Source: Intestinibaculum porci (GTDB taxonomy: Bacteria > Bacillota_I > Bacilli_A > Erysipelotrichales > Coprobacillaceae). From it: a DNA stretch of 64,000 bases. Both the position numbers and the translations under genes were made by a program. The notes below the pieces were generated by a model. That model worked only from the letters and a program-made list of their open reading frames with translations. It was not told the DNA's origin and made no database searches. Positions 35,301-43,949 of the stretch are shown here, one piece after another. Location: positions 1,240,001-1,304,000 of the forward strand of contig NZ_AP019309.1 of the NCBI RefSeq assembly GCF_003925875.1. The letters are read 5' to 3'. Position 1 is the stretch's first letter. Each line of letters opens with the position of its first letter.

Positions 35301-35391
35301 GGTGATCGTTGCCAATGTCCGCATTAGCATGCGTGATCGTCTTTCGCTGATTATTAATAAAGTAAAGGAAATAAATGAATGGAAGAATTAA
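32329..35391 (+). CDS. dnaE: DNA polymerase III subunit alpha (DnaE type)
   Basis: 1020 aa from ATG 32329, chosen because the GTG at 32320 is part of the AGGAGGTGA ribosome binding site. The PHP domain is at 1-250, but its HxH metal motif is degenerate (HLVVKSAYS), as in other Gram-positive DnaE. Catalytic aspartates are in MPDIDIDFEDDRRDEV near residues 376-391. The C-terminal part has a helix-hairpin-helix region and an OB-fold-like end. In Firmicutes it extends primers before PolC takes over. It overlaps polA by 13 bases, starting the replication/repair operon. Confidence 0.95.
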   Translation: MFGHLVVKSAYSFQNSTILIPDLVKAAKARHLDVLALTDENNMYGTFEFYEACKKAGIKPIFGVEASININHEIYPFTLLAKDDHGYFDLVRIVSDINLSKSRSLPIRDLARYNEHLIIMIASDEGIVQRLILKEMEKEAEKYLRFFKDIFKNFYVCLCDHELALGDMMNKRLETLANLVHIPIVCANDVSYLNPQDALALDLLRASAKGETLSPNHQPKTTACYLKSEEEMMRSFSPEIIENTKELLNLCKASIPENNKNLPNYPVAEHVQKDLYLRKLCQVGLSKRFLHKQVPQKYIDRLNYELQIIHMMGFDDYFLIVWDYVRYAKVHGILVGPGRGSAAGSLVAYVLGITNIDPLKYDLLFERFLNPERVSMPDIDIDFEDDRRDEVVNYVIEKYGQDHVCQIVTFNTYGPRVALKDMGKVMDLPLPRLEMIAKMIPTGPKNKKTITEMYNTSASFQKAINENQTLRKIIGAISIIEHLPRNISMHAAGVVLSTRPLRESVPLVIGPSSMIMSQYSKDYIEKAGLLKMDFLGLRNLTMMAYIKKDIETHQHRTIDLNHLPLDDVKTYQMLSRADTFGVFQLESAGMRHLLRRMKPHAFNDIVDAIALYRPGPMENIPLYLERRQSHHVTYLVPALEPILSSTYGIIIYQEQIMQIAQVIAGFSLGKADVLRKAVSKKNAKTMAEMKEAFIQGSLKQGYSLKIATQIYDLIEKFANYGFNKSHSVAYAFVAYQLAYLKVHAPLYFFASILSNEGASANTKIHCIEEAKRYHVKILPPSINRSLNRFTVEEGGIRFALTSIKNVGYSGYKDIAKEREEHGPFNDFVDFLGRMSGRLNSKMIDSLISAGAFDDFGMSRAMLKGNLATLVEFSRLKMALVEVETPVLKDYEENRYQRLEEEKDVLGIYLSTHPMAYKKQKIAIPLTNLSDLEEHVNEVVDVMMMIDHVRVIVDKRAREMAFVEGSDDTSSQDFVIFASQYSTYKNSLERGKVIVANVRISMRDRLSLIINKVKEINEWKN

Positions 35392-37985
35392 TATTAATTG
35401 ATGGGAATTCCCTCTTATTCAAAGCTTTTTATGCCACGAGTTATAATGGGAATTTCATGGAGAATAAAGATGGTATTCCAACCAATGCCGTCTTCGGCTT
35501 TGCCCGGATGATGAAAAAGATCTTAGAGCGCAATGCCAAATATGTGTTAGTTGCTTTTGATGCCGGCAAACATACATTCCGTAATGATATGTTAGAGAGT
35601 TATAAAGCCACGCGTAAAGAAACACCAGCGGAATTAGTGCCGCAGTTTGCGATGGTGAGAGAATACTTAACGGCGCATAATATTGCATACTTCGAAAAGG
35701 AAGGCTACGAAGGTGATGATATTATTGGGACTTTAGTTAAGTTTGGGGAATCCCATAACTTAACCGTTTCTGTCTTTACTGGTGATAAAGATGCTTTCCA
35801 GTTATGTTCCGATCACACAACCATTTATCGTACGGTGAAAGGGGTCAGTGAATTAGATATTTATAATCCTGCCACTTTAAAAGAAAAGTGGGATTTAGCG
35901 CCTGATCAGATCCGTGATATGTTAGGGCTGATGGGGGACACTGCTGATAATATTCCAGGAATTAAAGGGGTTGGCGAAAAGACCGCTTTAAAACTGTTAC
36001 ATCAGTATGGCACCATTGAAGGCATTGATGAACATAAAGAAGAAATCAAAGGCAAGTTAGGGGAAAAGGTCAGAGCCGGCATTGAAGATGCGAAAATGAG
36101 TAAAGAAGTAGCCACGATCTTAACGGATATTCCTTTAGATGTGGACTTAGAAACCGCTCATTATGATGGTTATGACTTTGACACCCTCAAAGATTTCTTT
36201 AAAAAGTATGATATGAATTCACTCATTCGTGATATTTCGAAAGAAGCCATCACGCCCAGACGCGCCTTAACTTTTGACTTAGTGAATCGTGCTCCTGAGA
36301 ATCTTGGGGATAGTGCTCTTTACACAGCGATCTATGATGAAAATTATCATAAATCCATTATCTTAGGCTTTGGGGTTTATAATGATACCCACGCCTTCTT
36401 TATCTCTTTTGAAGATGCTCTTAAAGATCAAAACTTCTTAAATTATTTAAAAGATGCATCGATTAAGAAATATGGCTTTGCGATTAAAAGTATGATTAAC
36501 GGCTTACGCTGGAATGGTATTGAAGTCAATGGCTTATCTTTTGACTTATCCTTAGCGACATATGTCTTGTCGCCATCCATTAAAGAAGTGATGAAAAATG
36601 TGGCGGATTTCTATGGCTATGATGATGTGCGCTATGAAGAAGAGGTTTATGGCAAAGGCGCGAAAAAACATATTCCAGAAACCGAAATCTTAGCCCGTGA
36701 CTGCGTGGAAAAAGCCCGCTGCATTTATGAATTGATGCCTCAGGCGATTGGTAAGCTTAAAGAAGCAGAGCAGTATGAATTATATGAAAACCTCGAATTA
36801 CCAGTTACTTATATCTTAGCGGATATGGAATTTGCCGGTGCGAAAGTTGATGAAAATATTCTGAAATCGATGGATCAGGCCTTTGATCAGGAAATTGGTG
36901 AAATCGAAAGTCAGATCTATGACTTAGCAGGAGAAAACTTCAATATTTCTTCGCCTAAACAGTTAGGGACGATTCTCTTTGAAAAGTTAGGTCTGAAAAA
37001 TGGCAAGAAGACCAAAACCGGGTATTCCACTTCCCAGGATATCTTAGAAAAGAATATTGAGGCTCATCCGATTGTCCCATTAGTATTACGTTATCGCATG
37101 TTAACGAAGTTATCGAGCACCTACTTAAAAGGATTACAGGATCAGATCTTTCCAGATGGCAAGATCCATACCATTTATAAACAGACCTTAACCCAGACGG
37201 GCCGTTTATCCTCAGTGGATCCAAACTTACAAAATATTCCCGTACGCACGCACGAAGGAAAAATGATTCGTAAGGCCTTTGTCTCTGATCATGGTTATCT
37301 TTTATCGTTTGACTATTCCCAGATTGAGCTGCGTATCTTAGCGCATTTAGCGCATGTCCCTAAGCTTATTGAAGCGTTCAAAGCGGATAAGGATATTCAT
37401 GCCCATACCGCTGCTTTAGTCTTTGGCGTCAATGATGAAGATGTCACGCCAGAGATGCGTCGTCAGGCCAAAGCCGTCAACTTCGGGATTATTTATGGCA
37501 TGACGGAATTCCGTCTCGCCAAAGATATTGGCATGTCTTTAGACGAAGCGCGCGACTTTATTGCCCGTTATTATGCGACTTATCCAGAAATTCGGACATA
37601 TATGGAGGGCATTGTTAAAGAATGTGAAGCGCAGGGCTATGTCTCTACCGTACTCAATCGTAAACGTTTTATTCCAACCATTCATGATAAAAACCGTATG
37701 GTTAGAGAACAGGCGAAACGTTTTGCAATGAATGCACCAATCCAGGGCAGCGGGGCTGATATTATGAAATTAGCCATGATTAAAGTGCAGGAAGCGATCA
37801 ATGCCCATCACTTCAAATCAGAGATTATCTTACAGGTGCATGATGAATTGATCTTTGATGTTTATAAAGATGAAATTGATACCTTTATGCCAGTTGTCAA
37901 AGAAGCGATGGAAACATGCTTCGCCTTAGACGTCCCACTTAAAGTGGAAGGCAACTACGCTGATAACTGGTGTGATCTGAAGTAG
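35379..37985 (+). CDS. polA: DNA polymerase I
   Basis: 868 aa. The N-terminal 5'-3' exonuclease (LILIDGNSLLFKAFYA; AFDAGKHTFRNDM; GDKDAFQLCSD; GMKG-like LMGDTADNIPGIKGVGEKTA) is intact to about residue 290. The middle 3'-5' exonuclease fold lacks the DxE metal residues, so there is probably no proofreading, as in Bacillus. Polymerase motifs: A FDYSQIELRILAHLA near 644, B RRQAKAVNFGIIYGM near 693, C LQVHDELIFD near 818. Repair and Okazaki-fragment processing. It starts inside dnaE. Confidence 0.96.
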   Translation: MEELILIDGNSLLFKAFYATSYNGNFMENKDGIPTNAVFGFARMMKKILERNAKYVLVAFDAGKHTFRNDMLESYKATRKETPAELVPQFAMVREYLTAHNIAYFEKEGYEGDDIIGTLVKFGESHNLTVSVFTGDKDAFQLCSDHTTIYRTVKGVSELDIYNPATLKEKWDLAPDQIRDMLGLMGDTADNIPGIKGVGEKTALKLLHQYGTIEGIDEHKEEIKGKLGEKVRAGIEDAKMSKEVATILTDIPLDVDLETAHYDGYDFDTLKDFFKKYDMNSLIRDISKEAITPRRALTFDLVNRAPENLGDSALYTAIYDENYHKSIILGFGVYNDTHAFFISFEDALKDQNFLNYLKDASIKKYGFAIKSMINGLRWNGIEVNGLSFDLSLATYVLSPSIKEVMKNVADFYGYDDVRYEEEVYGKGAKKHIPETEILARDCVEKARCIYELMPQAIGKLKEAEQYELYENLELPVTYILADMEFAGAKVDENILKSMDQAFDQEIGEIESQIYDLAGENFNISSPKQLGTILFEKLGLKNGKKTKTGYSTSQDILEKNIEAHPIVPLVLRYRMLTKLSSTYLKGLQDQIFPDGKIHTIYKQTLTQTGRLSSVDPNLQNIPVRTHEGKMIRKAFVSDHGYLLSFDYSQIELRILAHLAHVPKLIEAFKADKDIHAHTAALVFGVNDEDVTPEMRRQAKAVNFGIIYGMTEFRLAKDIGMSLDEARDFIARYYATYPEIRTYMEGIVKECEAQGYVSTVLNRKRFIPTIHDKNRMVREQAKRFAMNAPIQGSGADIMKLAMIKVQEAINAHHFKSEIILQVHDELIFDVYKDEIDTFMPVVKEAMETCFALDVPLKVEGNYADNWCDLK

Positions 37986-37993
37986 GTGAGTGT

Positions 37994-38806
37994 ATGCCTG
38001 AAGGACCAGAAGTCGAAACGGTGCGACGCACCCTCAAACATTTTGTCTTACATCGGACAATTACCAAAGTAACCGTGCGTTATCCGAAGATTATTGATGG
38101 GGACGCTGAAGCTTTTGTGCAGGCGGTTACTAATCAGACAATCGAAGATATTAAACGTAAAGGCAAATATCTGATCTTCATCTTAGATGATGTGGCCTTT
38201 ATTTCCCATTTGCGAATGGAAGGCAAATACAATATCAAACCAGCGGATACGCTGTATCAAAAACATGATCATATCATCTTTTACTTAGATGATGGCACGA
38301 CTCTGCGCTATAACGATACGCGTAAGTTTGGCCGGATGAAACTCGTCGATAAGGATCACTATTTAGAGGTCTTGCCGTTAAGCAAGCTAGGACCGGATCC
38401 TTTTTCGGCTACCTTTGAAGAGGTCTATCCGAAGATCCATCGAAGCCATTTACCGATCAAAACCTTATTGCTTGATCAAAGCATTATGTGTGGGATCGGG
38501 AATATTTATGCCAATGAAATCTGTTTTGCGATGAAGATGGATCCCCGTACCCGCGCTTCTCGTTTATCGAAAAACCGGGTGAAAGAACTGATTGTGGTGA
38601 CGCGCCAGATCTTAGAGGAAGCGATCAAGCAGGGGGGCACCACCATTCATTCCTTTGATGCCAACGGCATCACCGGACTTTTTCAGGTAAAGCTGAAAGT
38701 CCATGCGCAAACGACCTGTCAGGAATGCGGGTCACCAATTAAAAAAATACAATTAAACGGCCGCGGCACTTACTTCTGCCCGGTCTGTCAGAAAAGGAGG
38801 TACTAA
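37994..38806 (+). CDS. mutM: Formamidopyrimidine-DNA glycosylase
   Basis: 270 aa. It removes 8-oxoguanine and Fapy lesions and nicks the abasic site. Start MPEGPEVETVRR gives the catalytic Pro2 and Glu3. The helix-two-turn-helix region (LLLDQSIMCGIGNIYANEICF) is near residues 157-177, and a C-terminal zinc finger CQECG...YFCPVCQ is complete. It follows polA by 8 bases, the usual Firmicute order. Confidence 0.96.
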   Translation: MPEGPEVETVRRTLKHFVLHRTITKVTVRYPKIIDGDAEAFVQAVTNQTIEDIKRKGKYLIFILDDVAFISHLRMEGKYNIKPADTLYQKHDHIIFYLDDGTTLRYNDTRKFGRMKLVDKDHYLEVLPLSKLGPDPFSATFEEVYPKIHRSHLPIKTLLLDQSIMCGIGNIYANEICFAMKMDPRTRASRLSKNRVKELIVVTRQILEEAIKQGGTTIHSFDANGITGLFQVKLKVHAQTTCQECGSPIKKIQLNGRGTYFCPVCQKRRY

Positions 38807-38807
38807 G

Positions 38808-39761
38808 ATGTTAAACTGGGGTATTATTGGCCTAGGCAATGTGGCAAAGCGCTTTGCGGCTTCATTAACCCATTTTCCGGAAGCTGCGCTTTATGCGATC
38901 GCTTCGCAAACGCCAGAAAAACGCGAAGCCTTTCAAAAGGCTTTTCCAGCGGAAAAAGTGTATGACAGCTATGCCGCGTTATTAAACGATGAAGAAGTTG
39001 ATGTGGTTTATATCGCGCTGCCTCATGGGATGCACTATAAATGGGCGAAAGCGGCTTTAGAAGCGAATAAATGTGTGCTCATTGAAAAGCCAGCTGTGTT
39101 ACATGCACAGGAATTTGTCGAACTTTCACAAATTGCGTCTTCTCGTCAGCTCTTTTTGATGGAAGCGATGAAGTCACGCTTTATCCCGCTCAATAAAGTG
39201 ATTCATCAGGAAGTTACGAGCGGCCTGATTGGTCAAATCGTTTCAATTGAAAATCATTTCCAGTCGCATCATGACTATGATGCGTACTCATATCTCTATG
39301 ATGAAGTGCAAGGCGGCGCCTTATATGACTGCGGCACTTACTGCTTAGCATCCGTCTTAGATTTAGTGCCAGGACAAATGACCGCTATTCAAAACAATGT
39401 CACATATCATCATGGCGTTGATGTGTATGATGAAGTGCATTTGACTTTTGAAAATGGCGTGAAGGCTCTTTGCGTCTGCTCCATTGAAGATGCGGTCAAA
39501 GATCGCTCCATGATCATTAAAGGCACTAATGGGCAAATCAAGGTCGACTATTTCTATCGTCCTACTGAAGCGCTCATTGAAGCGGGGGAAGAATCATATA
39601 CGGTTACCGTTGAGATTCCTTATGATGACTTTTATCCGGAAATTGAAGCGGTTCATCAGGGCATCAGCTATTTAAAAACGGAATCGCCACTCATGTCTCA
39701 TCAGGATTCGATTCGCTTATCGCAGACGTTAGAAGCGATTAAGAAGGTGTCTCATGGTTAA
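38808..39761 (+). CDS. Gfo/Idh/MocA-family NAD(P)-dependent oxidoreductase
   Basis: 317 aa. A Rossmann start WGIIGLGNVAKRFAASL, then the family motif CVLIEKPAVLHAQEF near residues 90-104, with Lys in EKP. A metal-free GFO_IDH_MocA C-terminal domain follows (GGALYDCGTYCLASVLDL). Substrates are sugars, inositols or dihydrodiols; none can be assigned. It sits between mutM and coaE, one base after mutM and overlapping coaE by 8 bases. That position is unusual. Confidence 0.88.
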   Translation: MLNWGIIGLGNVAKRFAASLTHFPEAALYAIASQTPEKREAFQKAFPAEKVYDSYAALLNDEEVDVVYIALPHGMHYKWAKAALEANKCVLIEKPAVLHAQEFVELSQIASSRQLFLMEAMKSRFIPLNKVIHQEVTSGLIGQIVSIENHFQSHHDYDAYSYLYDEVQGGALYDCGTYCLASVLDLVPGQMTAIQNNVTYHHGVDVYDEVHLTFENGVKALCVCSIEDAVKDRSMIIKGTNGQIKVDYFYRPTEALIEAGEESYTVTVEIPYDDFYPEIEAVHQGISYLKTESPLMSHQDSIRLSQTLEAIKKVSHG

Positions 39762-40338
39762 AGTGATTGGTATTACCGGCGGCATTGCCACCGGTAAATC
39801 CACCGTTACCAAAGCTCTCAAAAAAGCCGGTTATACGGTTTTAGATGCCGATGAAATCGCCCATCAGGCGTATCTGCCTGATAATCCTTGTTATGCGCAG
39901 ATTATTGAACACTTTGATGTCTTGGAAGAGGGCGCAATCTCCCGCACCAAATTAGGGGCCATTGTTTTTCGCGATGAGAAAGCGCGTAAGCAGCTTGAAG
40001 ACATTATTCATCCTTATGTGCGCAGCTGCCTTATAGAGGGCATTCGTAAAAGTCAGGACGCTCTTCTGTTTATTGATGTGCCGCTTTTATTTGAAGCGCA
40101 TTTTGATGATTTATGTGATGCGATTATCGTTGTGAGTGCTTCTCGAGAGATTGAGGTCAAACGCCTGATGGCGCGTAATCATTTCAGCTTAGAAGAGGCA
40201 TCGCGTCGGATTGCATCGCAGATGCCGTTAGAAGAAAAAGTGAAAAGAGCCACTTATGTGATTGATAATTCTTATGATCGGATGCATTTGAAAAAATGCA
40301 TTGATCGGGTAATGAAGGAGATTCGCATGCATGTATAA
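39754..40338 (+). CDS. coaE: Dephospho-CoA kinase
   Basis: 194 aa. Last step of CoA synthesis. P-loop GITGGIATGKSTV at residues 6-18, DADEIAHQAY near 33, LLFIDVPLLFEAHFD near 107, and the lid RNHFSLEEASRRIASQMP. It overlaps the oxidoreductase and the next replication gene by 8 bases each, so the whole cluster is one operon. Confidence 0.95.
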   Translation: MVKVIGITGGIATGKSTVTKALKKAGYTVLDADEIAHQAYLPDNPCYAQIIEHFDVLEEGAISRTKLGAIVFRDEKARKQLEDIIHPYVRSCLIEGIRKSQDALLFIDVPLLFEAHFDDLCDAIIVVSASREIEVKRLMARNHFSLEEASRRIASQMPLEEKVKRATYVIDNSYDRMHLKKCIDRVMKEIRMHV

Positions 40339-41572
40339 AACAGATACTTATTTATGTGAAATGACTTATCCTTTAGATGAAGTGCAGCGGGATATTATCA
40401 CTTATTTGTATTTACCGCTCATTGGCGTGCAGGCTTATAGCCTGTATCATTTCCTCTATGAGGAAGCTCGAAGGATGGATCGCGTTCATCGCAGCTGCGC
40501 GCTTACGCGTATTACTTCGACTATTAATGTGTCAGTAGCAGGTTTAGAGGATGCTTTGAAGATGTTAGAGGGGATCGGCCTGTTACGCAGTTTTTATAAG
40601 CAAGGCCGTTTCCTCTTTGTCATCCAGTCACCTTTATCTCTGAAAGCTTTCTTTTCTAATCAGGTCTTAGTGACGCTGCTTATGCATACCATTGGCGAAG
40701 AAGACTTCCATCTTACGCGTAATCATTTCCGGGTCGTCAAAGAAGACAAAGAAGGCTATGAAGAAAAGACATCTTCCTTTGGTTCGATTTACAGTGTCGA
40801 TTTATCGCAGAGTCGGCCATTAGATACGCAAGGTCACTTTCTTAATTATAATGAAGGACAGTTTGCCTTGGATTATGATTTGACATTATTTTATGAATCG
40901 CTCAAAGACTATTCCTTACCGCTTGGTGAGGTGCATCACTATGATGAACTGTATAAGCAGTTAGCGGTGCTTTATTCGATTGATGCCATTTCTCTAGCGA
41001 GCATGGTGCGGGAAGCTTTTAAAGAGGGAGTGTTAGATGTTGAAGCACTCAAAAGACAAGCGCGCAGTTTCTATGAGATGGATAATCATTCACGCTTATC
41101 GCAGGTTTATCGCACGCAGCCACAGCAGTATCGCAATTTAGAAGCCTCGCACGGGGCTTTAGATGATCATCTCCATTACTTAGAGACGATCTCGCCTTAT
41201 CAGTTATTAAAGAATAAACAGGGCGGCGCAGAGCCGGTGATGCATGATTTAACGATTTGTGAAACGCTGATGACGCAGCTTCATTTAACCCCTGGCGTCG
41301 TCAATGTCTTATTGGAATATGCGATGGGGAATAATGATGGCCGCTTATCGAGAGCTTATTGTGAAACAATTGGTGCGGCCTGGGCAAGAAAGCATATCAA
41401 AACGGCCAAACAGGCTTATGAGGAAGCAATGAAGCTCACCCCAGAGCGGAAAGCGAAAGTGCATAGCGAAAAGAAGAAACGGGCGATTAAGAAAGAAGTG
41501 GATGAGCAGGCTTCTCATATCAATCTTGATGAATTATTAAATCAGTTAGATCCAGGAGATGATCAGTTATGA
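40331..41572 (+). CDS. dnaB: Replication initiation / membrane attachment protein DnaB (Firmicute type)
   Basis: 413 aa. Collinear with B. subtilis DnaB, the helicase-loader partner and not the replicative helicase. N-terminal winged-helix domain (DIITYLYLPLIGVQAYSLYHFL; TRITSTINVSVAGLEDALKMLEGIGLL), and a C-terminal DnaB/DnaD-type domain (LMTQLHLTPGVVNVLLEYAMGNNDGRLSRAYCETIGAAWARKHI as one block near 315-358). A lysine-rich tail ends it. Next to dnaI, its functional partner, overlapping by four bases. Confidence 0.9.
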   Translation: MYKTDTYLCEMTYPLDEVQRDIITYLYLPLIGVQAYSLYHFLYEEARRMDRVHRSCALTRITSTINVSVAGLEDALKMLEGIGLLRSFYKQGRFLFVIQSPLSLKAFFSNQVLVTLLMHTIGEEDFHLTRNHFRVVKEDKEGYEEKTSSFGSIYSVDLSQSRPLDTQGHFLNYNEGQFALDYDLTLFYESLKDYSLPLGEVHHYDELYKQLAVLYSIDAISLASMVREAFKEGVLDVEALKRQARSFYEMDNHSRLSQVYRTQPQQYRNLEASHGALDDHLHYLETISPYQLLKNKQGGAEPVMHDLTICETLMTQLHLTPGVVNVLLEYAMGNNDGRLSRAYCETIGAAWARKHIKTAKQAYEEAMKLTPERKAKVHSEKKKRAIKKEVDEQASHINLDELLNQLDPGDDQL

Positions 41573-42483
41573 TAGATGTATCGAAAAGTGTGCCAGTGTT
41601 TGAAGATATCAAACGGCGCAAAGAGGAAAGTTTGAAAGCGTTAATGCAGGATCAGGATATTGCGCAGTTTGTCCATGTTCATCGCTTAAGCAAAGCCGTT
41701 GTTGAAGATGGCTGGGCGGAGCTGCTTGATTATTATGATGATCATAAGCAATGCCTTGGCTGTCAGGGCTTAGAGAGCTGCCCGAAAGTAACCAAGGGCG
41801 TTGTGCGCAGTCTGGTTTATGAAGAGGGACATATTGGGTTGGATCTGAAATACTGTCAGTATGGCAAGAAGAAAGAGCAGGAACAGCTCATTTTATCGCA
41901 CTTCCTTTATAACAATGTCTCACGCTCTTTGGCTTTACATAATCTCAATCATAATCAGTTTATTCTCAATCGTAATAAGTTATCGGATGTCAATAAATTA
42001 GCCATAGCCGAGATCTTAAAGTTTGTGAATACGCCTGTTGGTAAAGGGCTTTTCTTAACTGGGGAAAGCGGCTCTGGAAAAACAGTCTTGATGGCTTCCA
42101 TGATGAACTATTTAGCACGTCATGGCTATGATGTTGGGATCTGCCATTTTCCTACCTTCTTATTAGATATGAAGGCGGCTTTCAATTCTAATGATGCCGA
42201 TTCTTATCTCAAGAATATCTTAGATATCCCTTATCTGTTAATTGATGGCTTAGGGGAAGAGAATATTACCAGCTGGTCGCGTGATGAAGTGTTATTAACG
42301 ATTTTAAGCTATCGTAATATCAATAACTTAACCACGTTTTTTACGTCAATGTTTGATATTGAAGATCTCAATGATGTCTATTTACTCAGACGTAATGATC
42401 GCACCGAAAAGCTGCGCGCCAGCAAGATTGGGGCGAAGATTCAGTCGATGTGCAATTCGCGCCACTTAGAAAAGATTAAATAA
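41569..42483 (+). CDS. dnaI: Primosomal protein DnaI (helicase loader ATPase)
   Basis: 304 aa. An N-terminal zinc-binding region includes CLGCQGLESC near residues 63-72. The AAA+ domain has Walker A LTGESGSGKTVLMAS near 162-176, and Walker B YLLIDGLGEE, in which the usual acidic pair reads as D and later E. It loads the replicative helicase at oriC and restart sites together with DnaB. Last gene of the dnaE-dnaI operon. Confidence 0.92.
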   Translation: MIDVSKSVPVFEDIKRRKEESLKALMQDQDIAQFVHVHRLSKAVVEDGWAELLDYYDDHKQCLGCQGLESCPKVTKGVVRSLVYEEGHIGLDLKYCQYGKKKEQEQLILSHFLYNNVSRSLALHNLNHNQFILNRNKLSDVNKLAIAEILKFVNTPVGKGLFLTGESGSGKTVLMASMMNYLARHGYDVGICHFPTFLLDMKAAFNSNDADSYLKNILDIPYLLIDGLGEENITSWSRDEVLLTILSYRNINNLTTFFTSMFDIEDLNDVYLLRRNDRTEKLRASKIGAKIQSMCNSRHLEKIK

Positions 42484-42730
42484 GTCTTGCAATTCAGGAA
42501 AGAATCATTTTTGGTTTTGCTTGTCTTGTTGGACCGATGAAAAGCGAGCCTGCCAAAGCATGTTCTTCATCTTTTTTATATGTCACAAAAGACTAAAAGA
42601 GAGCTTAACTTCATAGAAATAAGAGACAAGGGCGTTGAAATGTTGATTCTTTATCATTTCTTTATATTCATTTGAAAGAATTTGTGATAAGATAACTACG
42701 TGAGAAATATTTTGGAGAGGTGAATTTATA
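42484..42730 (+). other. Intergenic region between dnaI and pfkA
   Basis: About 250 bases without a gene. A weak hairpin GATGAA (42536-42541) / TTCATC (42566-42571) with a T6 run may terminate dnaI. A -10-like TAAGAT at 42688-42693 and a GGAGAGGTGA ribosome binding site serve pfkA; no good -35 is visible. Confidence 0.4.
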
Positions 42731-43690
42731 ATGGTAAAAAGTATTGGTGTTTTAACTTCTGGCGGTGACGCGCCAGGGATGAACGCGGCAGTTCGTGCAG
42801 TAGCGAGAACATGCTTAAATAAAGGCATTGATGTTTACGGGGTTATGTTAGGTTATAAAGGCTTACATGATGGTCAGTTCTATAAATTCAATAGACATTC
42901 AACGCGTAACATTATCAATGTCGGCGGGACGATGTTAAAGAGTGCTCGTTTCCCAGAATTTAAAGATCCTAAGGTTCGTCAGGAAGCGATTGAACAGATG
43001 CAGAAAGTCGGCATGGAAGCATTAGTAGTCATCGGTGGTGACGGCAGCTACCATGGGGCTCTTGAGTTAACAAAAATGGGTGTGAACTGTATTGGGATTC
43101 CAGGTACAATCGACAATGATATCCCTGATACAGATTATACAATCGGTTTCGATACCGCTTTAAATACAATCGTTGATGCCTTAGACAAATTAAGAGATAC
43201 ATCAGGCTCTCACCAGAGATGTACCATTCTTGAAGTTATGGGTAGAACATGCGGTGACTTAGCTGTTAATGCGGGGATCGCAGCGGGGGCTGAAATCATC
43301 ATTACCTCACATACTGGTTTTGATGAACAGAAAGTCATTGAACAGTTAAGATTATCGAAAGCTTCTGATAAGAAACATGCGATTGTTGTTATTACCGAAC
43401 ATATTACAGATGTTCAGGAATTAGCAAAACATATCGAAGCAGAAACAGGTTTCGAAACACGTGCAAACGTTTTAGGACATATGCAGCGTGGTGGCCGTCC
43501 TACAGCCAGAGATCGTATCTTAGCTTCACGTATGGGTATTAAAGCTGTCGAATTACTGGAAGAAGGCAAGGGCGGTTTATGTGTTTGCCAGCATGGTGAA
43601 GATATCGTCGCTGAACCAATCTTAACGTTATTCGAACATAAGAGACAAGTGCCTCAGGGCATCTATGACGATGTATTAAAGTTACGTTAA
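42731..43690 (+). CDS. pfkA: ATP-dependent 6-phosphofructokinase
   Basis: 319 aa, bacterial PfkA length. It phosphorylates fructose-6-phosphate, the committed glycolytic step. Motifs: GVLTSGGDAPGMNAAVR at residues 5-21, VVIGGDGSYHGA near 97-108 (GGDGS indicates ATP use), GIPGTIDNDIPDTDYTIGFDTA with the catalytic Asp, MGRTCGDLA and LGHMQRGGRPTARDR. It lies upstream of pyk, as is common in Firmicutes, but a terminator and a separate promoter intervene. Confidence 0.96.
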   Translation: MVKSIGVLTSGGDAPGMNAAVRAVARTCLNKGIDVYGVMLGYKGLHDGQFYKFNRHSTRNIINVGGTMLKSARFPEFKDPKVRQEAIEQMQKVGMEALVVIGGDGSYHGALELTKMGVNCIGIPGTIDNDIPDTDYTIGFDTALNTIVDALDKLRDTSGSHQRCTILEVMGRTCGDLAVNAGIAAGAEIIITSHTGFDEQKVIEQLRLSKASDKKHAIVVITEHITDVQELAKHIEAETGFETRANVLGHMQRGGRPTARDRILASRMGIKAVELLEEGKGGLCVCQHGEDIVAEPILTLFEHKRQVPQGIYDDVLKLR

Positions 43691-43698
43691 AACATAAG

Positions 43699-43720
43699 AC
43701 CAGTCGCAGGACTGGTTTTC
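43699..43720 (+). terminator. Terminator after pfkA
   Basis: ACCAGTC (43699-43705) and GACTGGT (43710-43716), loop GCAG, T4 tail. Confidence 0.85.
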
Positions 43721-43784
43721 CTTTCCAAAGCTATGAAAAAATATATCGTACGAAAATAAAAGATAATAATAATTTACACAAAAA

Positions 43785-43806
43785 CCTTTTACGTAAAGGC
43801 TTTTTT
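43785..43806 (+). terminator. Second hairpin-T-tract in the pfkA-pyk gap
   Basis: CCTTT (43785-43789) with AAAGG (43795-43799), 5-base loop, then C and T6. A weak or backup terminator. Confidence 0.55.
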
Positions 43807-43854
43807 AAGATTGTGAAAAATTTTAAGTGATAGTGGTTACATTTTGTTTATCTC

Positions 43855-43883
43855 TTGTATTTTTGAAAGAGGTTTGTTAAGAT
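43855..43883 (+). promoter_or_regulatory. Promoter of pyk
   Basis: -35 TTGTAT (43855-43860), 17-base spacer, -10 TAAGAT (43878-43883). Confidence 0.6.
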
Positions 43884-43949
43884 ACATGCGAGGACACAAA
43901 AGGTCCCTAAAGATGCTATAAAAGTTTTATTAAAAAAGGGAGAAGAAAA

